DNA from: Fratercula arctica
Taxonomy: Eukaryota > Chordata > Aves > Charadriiformes > Alcidae
Assembly (NCBI GenBank): GCA_947846985.1
Contig: CANTUZ010000002.1
Span: 11,143,587-11,207,586 of the forward strand
Direction: 5' to 3'
Length of the DNA: 64,000 nt
Part shown: positions 48,295 to 61,700 of the stretch, one piece after another
Numbering within the stretch: position 1 is the first letter of the stretch
Layout: every line of letters starts with the position of its first letter
Translations under genes and position numbers: made by a program
The notes under the pieces: model-generated
The model's database searches: none
Told to the model about the DNA's origin: nothing
The model's input: only the letters and a program-made list of their open reading frames with translations

Positions 48295-48312
48295 TTTATT
48301 TATTTATTTATT
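48295..48312 (+). repeat. TTTA microsatellite, four and a half units
   Basis: Perfect (TTTA)4 TT in unique intronic sequence. Confidence 0.9.
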
Positions 48313-51300
48313 GTACTGGGTTCTGCATACACTGCCCTAAGGGCACCTCTATTTAAATAATGGGATGTCTCATGTGGATGTTGGTTAGGATGGAATTGCT
48401 CAGCCTCCCTTCATGCTACTAACCCAGAATGCTCAAGAGAACTCCTGTCACACAAGCAGAGGTAGCCCCTCAAGGCACCAGATAAATTTAGAGTTTTTCT
48501 AGATGTCTAAGACAGAAATGTTCTTGTGTGAAAGTAACAAAAGAATCTGATTGTTTCTGTAAGGAAAAAAAATGTACTATAGATTATTCATAAAACTCCT
48601 ATATTTCAAGGACTGACAGCGGGTAGAAATGTGATTATTCCCATCACTATGAAAGCAGATTGTCATAGTGACTCAGGGGCTTATGTGTTAATTAAATCTT
48701 TTCTCCCAAAGATGTTGGCTTAAATTTTATGGAAATGATTGGTGTCAGTAAGTGGGCTTTTACTGTAATAGCAAGTCTATGCAGTGGCACAGGCAAAGTC
48801 TGCTGCATACATCGGTGTCATTTTTTTAACCAAGGGAGTCTCATTTGTAAAAGCTCAACCTCCTACTCCTCGCTTACCCCTCCTCCCCTCAAAAAGCATT
48901 CCCCAACTTCAAAAACAAGGTATGCTGCTACAAGCCAATGCAGTAACTGCAACAGGGGATGTAATCAGAGCATTTGAATGATGGAGAGAAAATGGGAGAG
49001 AAAATGGTCTGAAAGGTCATTCTTTTGCAGTCCTCCAGGAATCGTCTTAATAATTCTGATCCAATACCAAATTAAAACACATAGGTTCCCAAACTCACGT
49101 GCAGTTTGTTAGGCTGAGAAATCATCATTCATAATGGCTCAGGAAAGGGGCAGAACCAGTAGTCTTTGGTACCAGTACTATCATTGATCACACCATCACA
49201 TTTGAGGATTCACATTAAGAATGATTAATTTATAACATGATATTTTCCAATATAAGTTTTCCAACTTCTTAACATCGGTACATACTAGTACTGTTTATTA
49301 CAGTTCTGTGACAGTTGTACTGTAGGAGAGTTGAATATTCAAAACCTTTCTCTAAAAATGCCAGAATGTCATTTTCCACCCTTTATTTCTGCTTTGCTTT
49401 TGTTTAGCGTTGCTCAGCATTGCATCATTTGCACTTGTACAGTGATTGCCTTTAGCTTTGTTTACATCGAGGGAGCACACCCTTCCCACCAGCACAGTGT
49501 TAAACAAACTAGCCTACATCGCAACAGCGCCGCGCACCCCCATCACCCATCTGATTTCAGGTTTATACAAGGACTGTTAGCAGAAGACAACTTGCAAATA
49601 TCACCTATCCTCCTGCCCATGGTCCTCCCACACGTCCCCGGTACGAGCACACAGTACTCGTGGAACAGCCACTATCTGTGGTGATCTTTCACATACTATG
49701 CTGGGTTTTCGGCATGCTTGATTCAGCCCTACATGGGAAGAAGTTTCTGTATTACGGAGTGGGTTTTTTTTATGAATATGATTCATCTATTGATTGTGAG
49801 GGTTCAACAACTATGGAATTAATTCAAAGGAAAGTGTTACGTAAACTAACAAAGAAAGACAAAAAATAGTTGTTCAGATAAGGAACAAACAACAGAAATT
49901 GCAGTAGTAGAAAGAAGACTCTTTAGACAGCCCTGATGATGAAACTACTTTATCAAGGCCAAAGACTTGGAGGAAAGCTAAGGGTAAGGGCAGGGTTCAC
50001 ACTTTGTCTGAACTGTCAAGATGGTCATTTCAGTTCCCTATACTGGGGGTGGAGAGTGGGGCCACCCTTTTTGGTGACAGTTCTTGCTGGCTCCAATTCA
50101 CTCAGAGCAGCACGGCACAGAAGGAGTCTCTGGGCTATGGCCTCTCAGTTTCCAGACACGCTACAACACAGGTCCAACCCATATGAGCTTTCTTTTGGGA
50201 GCCTGTGATAAGACATTTCAGTACAACAGTAATGGTTAGCCCTTAAAAGAGAAATCACAACTTAGGCCTCAAAGATACAAAACATGTACTGGGAAAAACA
50301 AAAGGCAGCAAAAGGCACCCATGGATGCTGTTTATGCTTTGGAGGTTCTCTTGAGGCTGGGCAACCCTTTTTCTGCCAAAGGAAATTAATGGTTCCTGCA
50401 GTGTCTTTAACAGACCTTCTTGATTTTATCACTCCATTTTATGATTGCTATGAAGGTTTCCGATCATCGTTGATCTAGTGTTTGGCTTTAGGAAGAATAA
50501 ACTGTTGGATGGCATAGCACTTTTTGCAGATGACATAGCTGTTGCCAGCTGAGATACTGAGATAGTGCTTGCTTTGGGTTTCCTACTTTTGCTCTCATTT
50601 CACTTGTCGTAGATTTCTCTTTTGCATCTTCCTCCAAGTTAACTGTGCTAAGATATGATAATAGTAGCTAAAACAAAATGTGATACATTTTACCATAATT
50701 CTCTTGGGGTCCTTTTTAGCTTTACAGCTGCAGTTCTCTGCAGCTTGAAAGACGAAAAGAGAGTCAGAACGTATAGAAAATTCATGTATAACTAACTTTC
50801 TTCCATTGCTTTTTCTTCTAATGCCATCTCTATCTGTGAGTGCTAGCCTAAATATAATTTTTCAGCTGACACATTCAGACCCTACCGAACCAGTTGCAGA
50901 ACTCTCTCACTCAGATGCCAATCTCTATCTCATATTATTTGTAGAATATACTTTGTTTGACAGGTTAATGACAATGAAGAAATAAATGGGGAATGAAATA
51001 TAAATATTTCCTTTGGGGTTTATGTAGATATATATAGCTTTAAAGTCTGGCAGAGTATCATCTGCAAAATAGTTCACTGCTGCTTTTGTTTAATCTCACT
51101 TTTCAGGGCACAGTTCTTGCACTAAACTCGTTATACCTGATGGAGCATCTGGCTTATATCTCTGCTAAAAAATCCCAATGTTATATGGTAGTACTACATT
51201 ATCCCTTCAGATTAATTTACTCCCCAGTTCAGTGTCTCTGATGTCATGACTTAACATCATGACATAAACGTGAAGACTTCCCTATCCATTTTAACCATGT

Positions 51301-52027
51301 GAAAAATAACCAGTCTAATCCATACCTACTTGTATGAGCTAAAATAATCACGTGCCAATCAGCTCCCTATAACTTCATCAGGAATTTTTTCTAACAAAAA
51401 AAGAAAGCAGATCTAGGCTATAAAGCTATTTTAGAGACAAATTTGAAATGAAAGTACAGGAATAACTATCTCTTAATTTTAATGTAAGCTGCTAAGCACT
51501 TCTGAAAATTAGTGTAATCCATTTAAATGCTCAGGAGGGGATTTGGGAGCCCAACTTTATGTAATTGTTAAAACTTTTCCACAAAGTGTACTGGATATTG
51601 GTGAAAATAATATTTAGTATCTTCCAATATCTAAATCCCTACAAGTGAGGAAGCTGAAAATGGAAATATTTTAAGGAATAATCCATTTAGAGAGGCAATT
51701 TAAATAATAGAACATTGCATTAATATCTTTCTCTGCTATTGCCTATTGAAGATTTCACTTTTCATTTGCTCAATTTACAAGAAAAATACAGTGATGAGGA
51801 GTCATTTCCAAAATCTAGTTCCAGAAAGTTGGCACAACTTAGAACAATCCCATTAAGTCATTTTCTTCTCAGTCACTGCTACAAAATATATAGAATTTGC
51901 TACCCATTTTTTTAATCTGTCTATACAATCCCACTGTTATCAGTGGTTTTATATATAAATCAGGGAATATCTGTTGCTGAATGAATTATGAATGAGGAAC
52001 AGAATATGCCTTCACCTGGAAGAGGCC

Positions 52028-52120
52028 TATCATGACCCTCAATTTCGCCATCCGTAAAATGAATACAATGATGCCAACTTTCTCTATCAGATGCCTACTA
52101 TTGTTATATAAAAGACTATT
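52028..52120 (+). repeat. MIR-like SINE trace
   Basis: CCCTCAATTTCGCCATCCGTAAAATGAATACAATGATGCCAACTTT matches the MIR 'cctcagtttccccatctgtaaaatgggaataatgatacc' core, with an intervening unclear tail. Confidence 0.6.
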
Positions 52121-55100
52121 ATTATTTGACTTGCGTCCCTTTTGGATCCAAGAATAGAAAGAGCAGCGCTATTGGCTGTCTCTAAAGGCTACGTATATTT
52201 CTCCCTACCAAGTACAGAGAAGATGTTGTAGTCGTAAAGTCCATGTACACAAAAATTAACTTTTAGTTATAATAAAAAATTCCCTCATTCCCCTACGAAA
52301 AATTTTGCTCCAAACTTTTCCAGCAGAGGGGATCTGACTGGTTTTAGAGCACATCTGACTGATTTCAGAGCATATTTAGAGCACCTGGATCCAGGTGAAG
52401 ATAACTTCTCCCTCACTGGTGAGTCAGTAGCATTGCTAAATGCTTGCTGTGGGCAAATGGAGCCTTATGAACAAGATGTGCCTCACGAATGGCCAATTAG
52501 GTCCTTCCAACTAAAGAGTAGTGCTGAATATTGGATGCCGATCTCAAGACCAGTTCAGCTTCATGCTGCAATTATCTGAACAATGCTACAAACGGATGCC
52601 ATGTTTCCAAGAAATTCCCAAAATGAACTACAAATCTGATGACTGAGAACAACCACTTTGATTAATGGATTGTCTACTTTTGACCTGGACCTAATGATTT
52701 ATGCATTCAAGGCTCAAAGCTTCCCCTTCTGGTTAAAGAGCAAGAAGGAAAGATGTAAATGAAGGAACAGGAGGAGTTCTGCGGGGAGCGACACTGGCAG
52801 CACGGCCAGTTCTGCATGCTGAGTTAAATGGAGCTCAAACTCTAATAAAAGCCAGTGGGCAATGTCAAAGGGAACAAGAGGAAAAACAGAAGCAAACAAT
52901 GATGAAAACTGTATGTTCTCTATTTCCCAACATGCCTGTCAAAACAATCCCGCAAATTGATCCATTTTGGTAGGAAAAATCCGATCCAGTTATACAGATG
53001 GCTTGATTGCTAGCATTTGCCAAGCCTGCTCCCAGCCCAAGGAGAGCAACATGTAGCTCAATGTTACACTGAGGTTATGTCAGTCTCACAAGCAGTTGCT
53101 CTCATTTGCTTTTCCTCCTCCCAATTGCCAAGTGTCTTCAGAAACCCACTTACCGAACTCTGAAATGCTCCCTTAATGCCATCATTCAAATTATGTATTG
53201 CCTTTACCAGACTGTACCTAGTGCCCTTCCAATACTCTGTTTAGCAATTGTAATGCTGCACTATAATGGACATCCAGTCAGCCCTGTCAGATTAGTTCAA
53301 TTGAATCATTTTCTGCAAAAATGAAGAATAATCTACAGTACAGAAATAGGTCTGACATTGGGAATTGCACTCCTTAAACCTAAATGTCAGTCTAATCCCC
53401 AGTGAAATTTTAAGTAAGGTAGGGTTCAATCCACCTAAAATTTGCTTAAATGGGGACACAGGCAATGAAGGCCAGTTCGACCATTTTTAAGAGTGCCAAG
53501 CACTGCACTAAAATTGCAAGGCGTTTCTCTACAGCCTGAAAGTTGCCTGAGTGCTTAACTACAGTCCTCCCGGCAATATCAGAAAGCACATTTTCTGAGC
53601 AGATAAGTGTCACTTTCACATCCAGCCTCTCTTTTGCTATTCAAAGTCAAGCACAATGGCATCCCCACTCCACCTATTTCCCCTGGCGAAGGTTCGAAAT
53701 TTTGGCTACACCTGTGTTCAGCTGGAATAGCATTGAATGCACATCTCAGCCAGAGGAAAGTAGAACCTGAACCCAACACCAAGGACTTTTGCAGGGGAGA
53801 CACTTTTTATTTAGACTAAGGTTTACTTTAAAAACACTTTCAATGCTTACTGATGTAAAATGCATACATGCTTGAAAACTAGGTTTGGACCAGCAGTCTT
53901 CCTTCCTCCTGAGTGCTGCAAGTTGAGAGTCGTGTTCTCTCTTGCATGTTGTCTGTCTTCCTCTCTTGCTTTTATGCCTGAACATGAATCGCTGAGCCAT
54001 CAAGAGGACAGTTCTGCTCAGGGCTGGTACATAAAGCACTCTCCTATGATGTGGGAATTAAAACTGCTCACACTAACTTCTCTTCCATCTCCTGCTTCAC
54101 TTTCTAACCCCCGCAGTAATATGCAGAAGACAACAGACAGAAGACACTACACAAAGTGCCTTTCAGCAGAGGAGCACTAGACACACTGGATCCCAGAATA
54201 TCCTACTTGTTTGGCATGTTTCAGTGAAACAGGGGCTGGGCTGACTTCTGGAGTCTCCTGAAGTCCCTTATAATCAGTGGAGGAAAGGAGGTGCCTGAAT
54301 CTCTCTGTGTGGGTATGTCTCCACTTGTCTCTCAGGGAGCTCAATGATGTCAAGTGAAGCAGATGATATCCCCATCCTTGGGGAAGGTGTGCAGCATTCA
54401 GCAGCTCTAAGTTTGGCACCTAAATGAGGCAGTCTGGTTTTCACCCTAAATTCTGAAATAACTGCTTTTCAGATTAAAACCTAGAAATGTGCCTTAAAGG
54501 GAAAAAGTATTAACCACATGGATAACAAGATAGATACCCAACACTCTTGAAAACAGAAGCTGAATGGACCAAATTTGCCAGAAAAATTAATTTTAGTAAT
54601 CAGCTTTTATTAAACAATGAGAGGTCCACACAGATGATGCCCTGCAGGTGAAAGTGTTTGTTTAGACCTGTGAGATTCTTTCTCAGTTGGGTCTTTACCT
54701 TACAGATTCACGTTAGCAAAAATAATCTACTAGAAGACCTAGTCTGACAATCGCCTGGATGGATTCACCAAAGATCAGTGTCTTCGAGTAGTGGTACTTT
54801 ACTCTAGAAGCTAATCTGACACTTGAGCTGACAAACATAATGGTTTTGGTCCTACTTACCTCATTATTTATTTTGAGTGTTTATATCTAAGATTTTTTAA
54901 CAGTTGTTCACTTATTAGCCACGCACAAGAGCATCTTCAGTGTTGAAGATTTTCTTTTTTTTTGTACTGAACTGAGATATATTTTTTCTCTAGTCTTTTT
55001 AAATACTGAATTTTAAGAAAGATGCATTCCTTAGTTTAAAATAATTATTTAAGGATGTTCCACCTGATCATGTTTCAATAATGTCTCTGTGCACTGCCAT

Positions 55101-55760
55101 CAAATTGGCTTCCCTCATTGACAGGGCAATCGCATCACTTTCTTAATATGTAGCACAGTCTCCTTAGTACTGCAGATAGAAAGCTATACCTAAAAAAAAA
55201 AATCTAAGTCCAGAAATATGGGTCTGGAATACCATATGGAATGCTTTAGAGAGTTAAATAAAGAGGCCACCTTTAGGATGAATAAAGTGGAGGACTAGTT
55301 TTCTCTTGTTGCTAAAACCATTTGGCAGTAGCGTGGGCACTGACCAGGCTGCAGGCAGAAATCCCTCTTGACGGGAAGCTGGGAGGAGCCGGCCAGCCAG
55401 CTCCAGCACAAGATGCCATCCTCCTGCCAGGCCTGGAAAAGAGCAGCTATATTGGTCACGAGGCTGAGGTGTACAGTATTTCAGAGCTTCTTTAAAATGA
55501 CTTACAGATGTGCTAGGAACTGTCTGTTTGCTTATTATGTGCTCTAACGAATAAAAATTATTAAATCCAGTAGAGAGGGTCTATTTGAACAGGTGACAGT
55601 AGCTTCAGCACTTTTAACCACCCACCTTCATGAGCTTGATTCCTTTCACACCATATCTCCGCTCTCAGTGCATTGCGTGGCAAGGAGGAGCCAGAATGCC
55701 AGGACTTGAGCACTGTCTCTCCATGGGCAAGGGGCTGGTGCACACCAGCTATGACTGCTT

Positions 55761-55779
55761 TGCCTGCTAAAAGCAGGCA
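55761..55779. repeat. Short perfect inverted repeat
   Basis: TGCCTGC, TAAAA, GCAGGCA: a 7-bp GC-rich stem in a locally GC-richer patch (55560-55930) that has no recognisable gene. Confidence 0.7.
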
Positions 55780-57057
55780 GGAGAAAAGGGTAAAGAGGGG
55801 GAAAGCAATTTCCAGTTCCTGCTGCTGGGATCAAGGAGTTAGAAGAGCAATTGCTGAAGGAAGCACGTCCCCAGCAGTACGTACAAACCCCAGACCTTGA
55901 GTCAGTTCTCAGCATCAGCTGCCAGCACAAGACTGGAGGTTATTTTAAAGCACCTTGGACATGTTACTGCCTGATTTTCTTAGGCCAGCAGTAAATACAG
56001 GAGAGTCCAAAAATAAGACCTAAAAAATCAAATAAAGCCCAAGATAATTCTGGAAAAGTTCTGAAGGAGGGTGAGAGAAGTGGTCAGCTGATACAGATAT
56101 CTGTAAGGACTACCTAAGGAGCAGTCTACCCTGGGAAAAACAACGCTGTGACAGACAGAAATCGTTAATTATTTCATTTTTTTTTTCTCTCGGGCACTGT
56201 TGTGTTCACAGTGCTAAAAAACAAGAAAGACAGGTGTTAAAAAAGTTGTCCAGTAACAATATTCAACATTAACCTCAATTCCCCGAGGAAAAACTTAAAA
56301 GGTGTAAGGATTGCTGTGAAATTGCCGGTTTTCAGGCAGTTGTCCAAAACCCAGTCGAAAAGTAGCAGAACACCGAAATTCTATGCCAGGAACACTAGGG
56401 ACAGTTGACCAAATAAATGAGAATATTATACACGAAAAGACCAGATTCCAACTGACTCAGTATCTGACTCCGCTGGTCAGATACAAGAATGGTGCCATTT
56501 TATCTTTACATGAACCTCATGAAAAATATGAACCTCTTGTTTCTAGGTTGGGATGATAATCTCAGTCGTGTACTCTGTTGCCATGCACACTCGCTGCACT
56601 ACAGCATAGGCAAAGGACAGACAGAGATCAGAAAGCAGTCCCTCATGCCTTACACACCACAGCAAGAGTATTCCTTCTAAAAATAAATATATGAGAATAT
56701 GGTATAATTCTACAAACAATTAGTTAATGTGATTATGTATATGCTTATTACTTATAAAAATCTCTCTCTTTTTAAAAAATATCCTGCTGAACTCTTGACT
56801 TTGGTGATATGTATTAGACTAGTTTGTATTTTGGAAATACATGGCAGGAAAACGGGCCACCTACTTCAAGATTTCCATGCCTTCTTTTAGATTTTCAAGT
56901 CTGAAAATATGTGCCGCTGTAACATGTGTAGGATTCATGTATCTAAACACAGCAAATCTTTTCTTCAAAATTTTCCACAGCCACAGAGCTCAGACTACGA
57001 GGAGTTTCAAGAATACCTTTTCTTTTTTTTTTTTTTTCCTAAAAAGGACTATTTTTG

Positions 57058-57296
57058 TTAATGTCTATTATTCTGTCACACTTATTCCAGCTGAATTTCA
57101 TCTACCATTGTGCTCCTTAATCCCTCAATGTATTTAAATCCATCTGGAATTTTTCTAAATCCTCCATAGTTCTTCCTAACAGAGACAATTTGCCCATGGG
57201 GTACCACTAATCTCTCTACATGCTGAGAAGCAGCAGTTCATGACGAATCTTTCTCTCCTATCTCATAACCAGTTCTTAATCCACAGTGACACCCTG
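57058..57296 (-). mobile_element. Ancient CR1-type LINE fossil, internally deleted
   Basis: On the minus strand, LWIKNWL, stop, DRRERFVMNCCFS (57285-57230) matches the TVRWI.NWL.DR.QRVVVNG.FS segment between motifs A and B. After a gap the sequence resumes at EKFQMDLNTLRD ... MKFSWNKC (57150-57075), matching the DLDNLE.W..KWQMKFNVDKC region after motif C. The motif B and C interval is deleted. The phrases AATTTCATCT(G/A)CCAT and TAACCA(G/A)TT...ATCCA are shared with the 26.5-kb fossil, so the two belong to the same or a close family. Confidence 0.65.
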
Positions 57297-57934
57297 GCCC
57301 TTGCTCTGTGACTCACTCTCCTTAAAGTCAGTATGAAGAGCGTCCCATTTATCTCCTGTTGATTTGAAGGGTAGGTACAACTCGCGGTTTTGCTGCAACA
57401 GCAGCTTTTCTCCCGAGTGAGTCAGATATACGTCATCAGAAGGCACTTCACTCCTGAGGGTCTTCCAGGCGCAGTGCTGCCACGAAGGAGAAGTGAGGAT
57501 CCCTGCCACTGCCTTCTGGAGGCCAAGGCTCAGTGGCCTTCACATATAAATAACCAAGTTTTAAAATGTGAATAGTAGTTTGTCATTGACATGGTCTCAG
57601 AGTCAGTGATCACAGCATTTCTTCAGCTCAGAGAAGCCGAAAACTATACTAGGAAAGCTTTTATTTTAAGGACACAGTTAAATTTCTTTCCTTTTCTCTT
57701 TTTTTTTCTTCTTTTTTTTCTGCTAAGATTAGTAAATATTTTAACAAGCAACATGATGGGAAATTCAGTTACTGAAGTATGAAATAGAAGGATGTGAACC
57801 TCTTTGTGTGCAAATTTCAGTAGTAACTGGACTATGGAAGAGCTGCTGATGCCACCACTAAACAGATGTAGCTTTACCAAGGTTCTTCAAGAGATTTTCA
57901 CTCCCTTCTTCCCACTGACTCCTACCTCCTGGGA

Positions 57935-58758
57935 ATTTACAGGCTTGAGAGGTGGGTCCATGCAAACCTCATGAAGTTCAACTAGGCCAAGTGCAAGGTC
58001 CTGCACCTGGGTCATAGCAATCCCAAGCACAAATACAGGCTGGCTGGAGAATGGCTTGAGAGCAGCCCTGAGGAGAAGGACTTGGAGGTGTTGGTGGATG
58101 AGAAGCTCAACATGAGCCAGCAATGTGCACTCCCAGCCTAGAAAGCCAAACCGCATCCTGGGCTGCATCAAAAGAAGCGCGGCCAGCAGGCTGAGGGGAG
58201 GTGATTCTGCCCCTCTACTCTGCTCTGGTAAGACCCCACCTGGAGTACTGTGTCCAGCTCTGGAGCCCTCAGCACAAGAAGGACATGGACCTGTTGGAGT
58301 GTGTCCAGAGGAGGGCCACAAAGATGATCAGAGGGCTGAAGCACCTCTCCTAGGAGGACAGGCTGAGAGAGTTGGGGTTGTTCAGCCTGGAGAAGAGAAG
58401 GCTCTGGGGAAACCTTATTGCAGCCTTTCAGTACCTAAAGGGGGTCTACAGGAAAGCTGGCGAGGGGCTGTTTGCAAGGGCATGTAGTGATAGGACGAGG
58501 GGTAATGGTTTTAAACTGAAAGAGCAGAGATTTAGATTAGATATTAGGAAGAAATTCTTTACTGTGCGGGTGGTGAGGCACTGGAACAGGTTGCCCAGAG
58601 AAGTTGTGGATGTCCCATCCCTGGAAGTGTTCAAGACCAGGTTGGATGGGGCTTTGAGCAACCTGGTCTAGTGGGAGGTGTCCCTGCCCAGGGCAGGGGG
58701 ATGGAACAAGTTGATGTTTAAGGTCCCTTCCAACCCAAACCATTCTATGATTCAATGA
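57935..58758 (+). mobile_element. CR1 copy 4, 3' fragment of a third subfamily
   Basis: A 0.8-kb 3' part of a CR1 on the plus strand. It begins in the ORF2 stretch matching LDRLE.W...LMKFN (57940-57990) and ends with CCTTCCAACCC and ATTCTATGATTC (58725-58758). Its protein and 3' UTR differ throughout from copies 1 and 2 (for example [16 protein letters not shown]-like [11 protein letters not shown]), so it belongs to another subfamily. The 5' end is approximate. Confidence 0.92.
57939..58672 (+). pseudogene. CR1 copy 4 ORF2 C-terminal remnant, several stops
   Basis: C-terminal domain of CR1 ORF2 with in-frame TAG codons after KFN (near 57985), at the CALPA-TAG-KA site (58138-58140) and where a Tyr codon is expected in LS-(Y)-EDRL (58352-58354), plus frame changes. 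From 58372 the frame is clean to the end: [20 protein letters not shown], ending in [11 protein letters not shown] and TAG. The catalytic motifs are absent. Confidence 0.85.
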
Positions 58759-61700
58759 ATTGGCTTCATGGCACTTTCTACTGCACCACCACCACTCTTC
58801 TCTGACCTGAAAGGTCACTTACCCGACCTGGCTGAATTAGCTCCTAGCTACCAGCATCTGAGCCACGCACACTGCAATCCAGAGGAAAAATGTTATATTT
58901 GCCTGAGGAGGGAATAAATAGTGCATGGTGTCCACTACACATGCCCCATGGAAGAAGTCAGTGCTCCTGCCACCTTAGGTAGCACACGGCATGTCAGAGA
59001 ATACATGGCAACACAGTGACATGACTCCCATTCTCATCAGGTTGGCAACCACTAGCATAAAGCTATTGAAGCCAGCCTTCTTCAACTCCTACTTTTTCTA
59101 GACACAAAGGAAATTTCACTCATCACAAGAAAAATGCATATTATCCATACAATGGAGAAGAGACTGAGACATTAGAGCGGTTTGCTCCAGGTCACAAAGG
59201 AGGTCAGTGGGAGGCAAGGACTACTGGGAACACTTTAACACCAAAATAATTTATAGGATTACCATTAAATACTTGCTGAGCCTAACAAACCTAAAACCCC
59301 CAATGTTTAGACACCAAAACTGTAGTTATTTCTCTTGTCTGTAAGTGCCCCTGAGATTAACTCATCTGATAACCTGTAATGAAAGTCCTGGGCACTGATT
59401 CTTCAAGTCCATGGCGTTACAACAGCCTGCCTTGTCTGTCTGAGTTTCAGTCTTTTGTCCGTGTTTCAGTGCAGTTTCATATATCTTGGAGCACATATCC
59501 CCACTAAAGACTTAGAGAAGGAATGCATTTCAGCACTAAATGGATTTAATTTGGTTTGAACATGGCATGTGCCTTAAATGTAGTTAAATAATGATTAATT
59601 TTGTAAATGGTTCACATTTATTCAGGATTAATGAAAGCAACCAAATAACTTCTCAGCACAGAGCTACTCACGGGATTGTTTGAGAGCTGCCTGACTTCAC
59701 AGCACTGTCATCCTAATCATTTTAAGGATGCTGCAATTTTATTGCAGTTTTGTATTTCTATGCTTGTTTCCTCAAAGGTTTTATTAGCCATAAAACCTTT
59801 TTAAGCTTACTTCTGTTTTGACAGCTCAGCAAATTCCCACTTTCCGTAATATTTTCCTCCTTTTCCCACCACCAGTAAGTGTGAATTTAAACCTCTTAAT
59901 ACAGACAGATTCAAGTCCAGACCAATTTGTAACACAGATGACACTCCGTAAAAATCAATGGTAGTGGTCAGGCTATGAAGGTCAGAGGATAACAGCATCA
60001 TGGAAACACGAGAGTGACAGAGAAGTCAAGAAGGAGCAACTCTACAGAGTTATAATGGAAGTGTGACACTGTGCCAGCCTGTACTTGCATTACTTCAAAC
60101 ATGCACTACCTCCAGCTGTGTTAATAGCAACAAATTCATACAGATGCTTTGCCGCTAGCAGAAGCATGGAAATAATGGCAATAATCTGTGCCATAATTGT
60201 GATATCCTCCTTTCTGAGACTGAAATGGACCCCACCAAAGTACTCCCTAATGCATTTTAAGCTCAATGTTAGAAACAGCGCTGGAGTCCACCTGCCATGA
60301 ACCCTGAATCTCTGATGCAAAAAAACCTTGAAGATGCAAAATTGTTCTTTCGTATCAAATTACTCTTTCATATAAGTAATTAATAAATGAGATTGAGGAC
60401 AATAAACATTTTAATGCACTTCCAACTTTTCATCCTTTCGTTTCTTTCATATCTTCCCTCTTCCTTCAAAGCAGCTTAAAGCCCAGACCAATTTATAATG
60501 CAAATGGTTTAAATTAAAAATGACAAAGAATATCCAACAACCTACTGTTAAAAGAAAGAAGTTAAAGAACCACAAAAAATTCTTTAAGAGATCCAAACTT
60601 TAGAGATTTTAAAACTGATGTTTTATAAAAATCATTCCCCACACTATTAAGAAATTTACTCTAAATTTATTTCTATAGCAGATATACCTAGTCTTTAGAT
60701 TGTGACATACCTTCTTCAAACAGTGGAAAGCCAGAATACATACTTCAAAGAAAAATTAAAATATCTTCTCTGTTCTGATTTATTCTCTGTGTTCAGAATT
60801 AGTCCTCGCTGATTTTCTACTTAGGAAATTTCATTTGCGTGAAATAAAAATGATTTAGAGTGAGATTAAAATTGTTTCATTCTAATTGTTAGTGGTCAGG
60901 CATTTACATTGTGTACATGCTGAGTTAAGAAATTCCAAAAAATTTTCAGACATGAAAATTAAATGATGGCATTTTTATATCTGAGCTTCCCAGGACTGGG
61001 CAGAACAGCACTGACAGTAAAGTACTGGTAGATAATATACTGCATTATGATTCAGTTTTCTGCATTCCCAGGAATCCTGATCTTTGGTTTTCCCCTTTTC
61101 ACTCATTTCAAAAGCTTAAATTTCATCACTGTTTGTAATGAACTACATGTTAATTACCTGAAAAAACCTGTGATACACTAAAAGTATTGACCATATGGTA
61201 TTGTGAGATATTACAGCATCTCAGGGTTTTAATGACTACCACTGTTTATAAAAATAAAGCACAGCTCCCAGCCACATCCCTAATTTGGGAATATATAACG
61301 TGCAGCCTCAGTGACTAAAGGCCTATAGCCTTGGGACAGCGGAGTAACCTGAACCTGCCCACAGAGAGGTTGTGGAGCACCTGCACCAGCTGCTCTCCTG
61401 AAAGAGCTGGCATGTGATACTCAAACAAGGGATGCTAACATGGCACAGAAGGCATGGAAAGACAGAAATGGGAACATCTGGGAATGTCTGTGCTCAGAAA
61501 CTAGGCCAACAGCCATCTCTGCTCAGCTACGTGGAGAGTTACAAATGTGAGCTAATCCTTGTGGCACTACCGGGGACTTCAGACAAGGTCCTACAATTAC
61601 CTGTTGCCTTTCATCGTTCAAGAGACCTGAGTGATTCCTTGCCATTACTGTTGCTGGTGTGACAGATCACCTGGTCACCAGCTAAACCAATTCAAAATTT

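Larger units (their letters stand above)
47017..57057. other. Intronic, mostly unclassified
   Basis: About 10 kb of unique-looking DNA with a TTTA array, one MIR-like trace, and two isolated FADD-type motifs near 50.5 and 51.06 kb (see findings). No exon recognised. Confidence 0.55.

Noticed and set aside
57317..57476. A minus-strand exon-like segment with TGGCAG acceptor, GTGAGT donor and a 53-codon open frame
   Set aside because: The peptide does not resemble PTPRN2, and its end phase (one base left over) does not fit the 87-nt exon, which needs two. It abuts an old LINE fossil. Without conservation data it cannot be called an exon.
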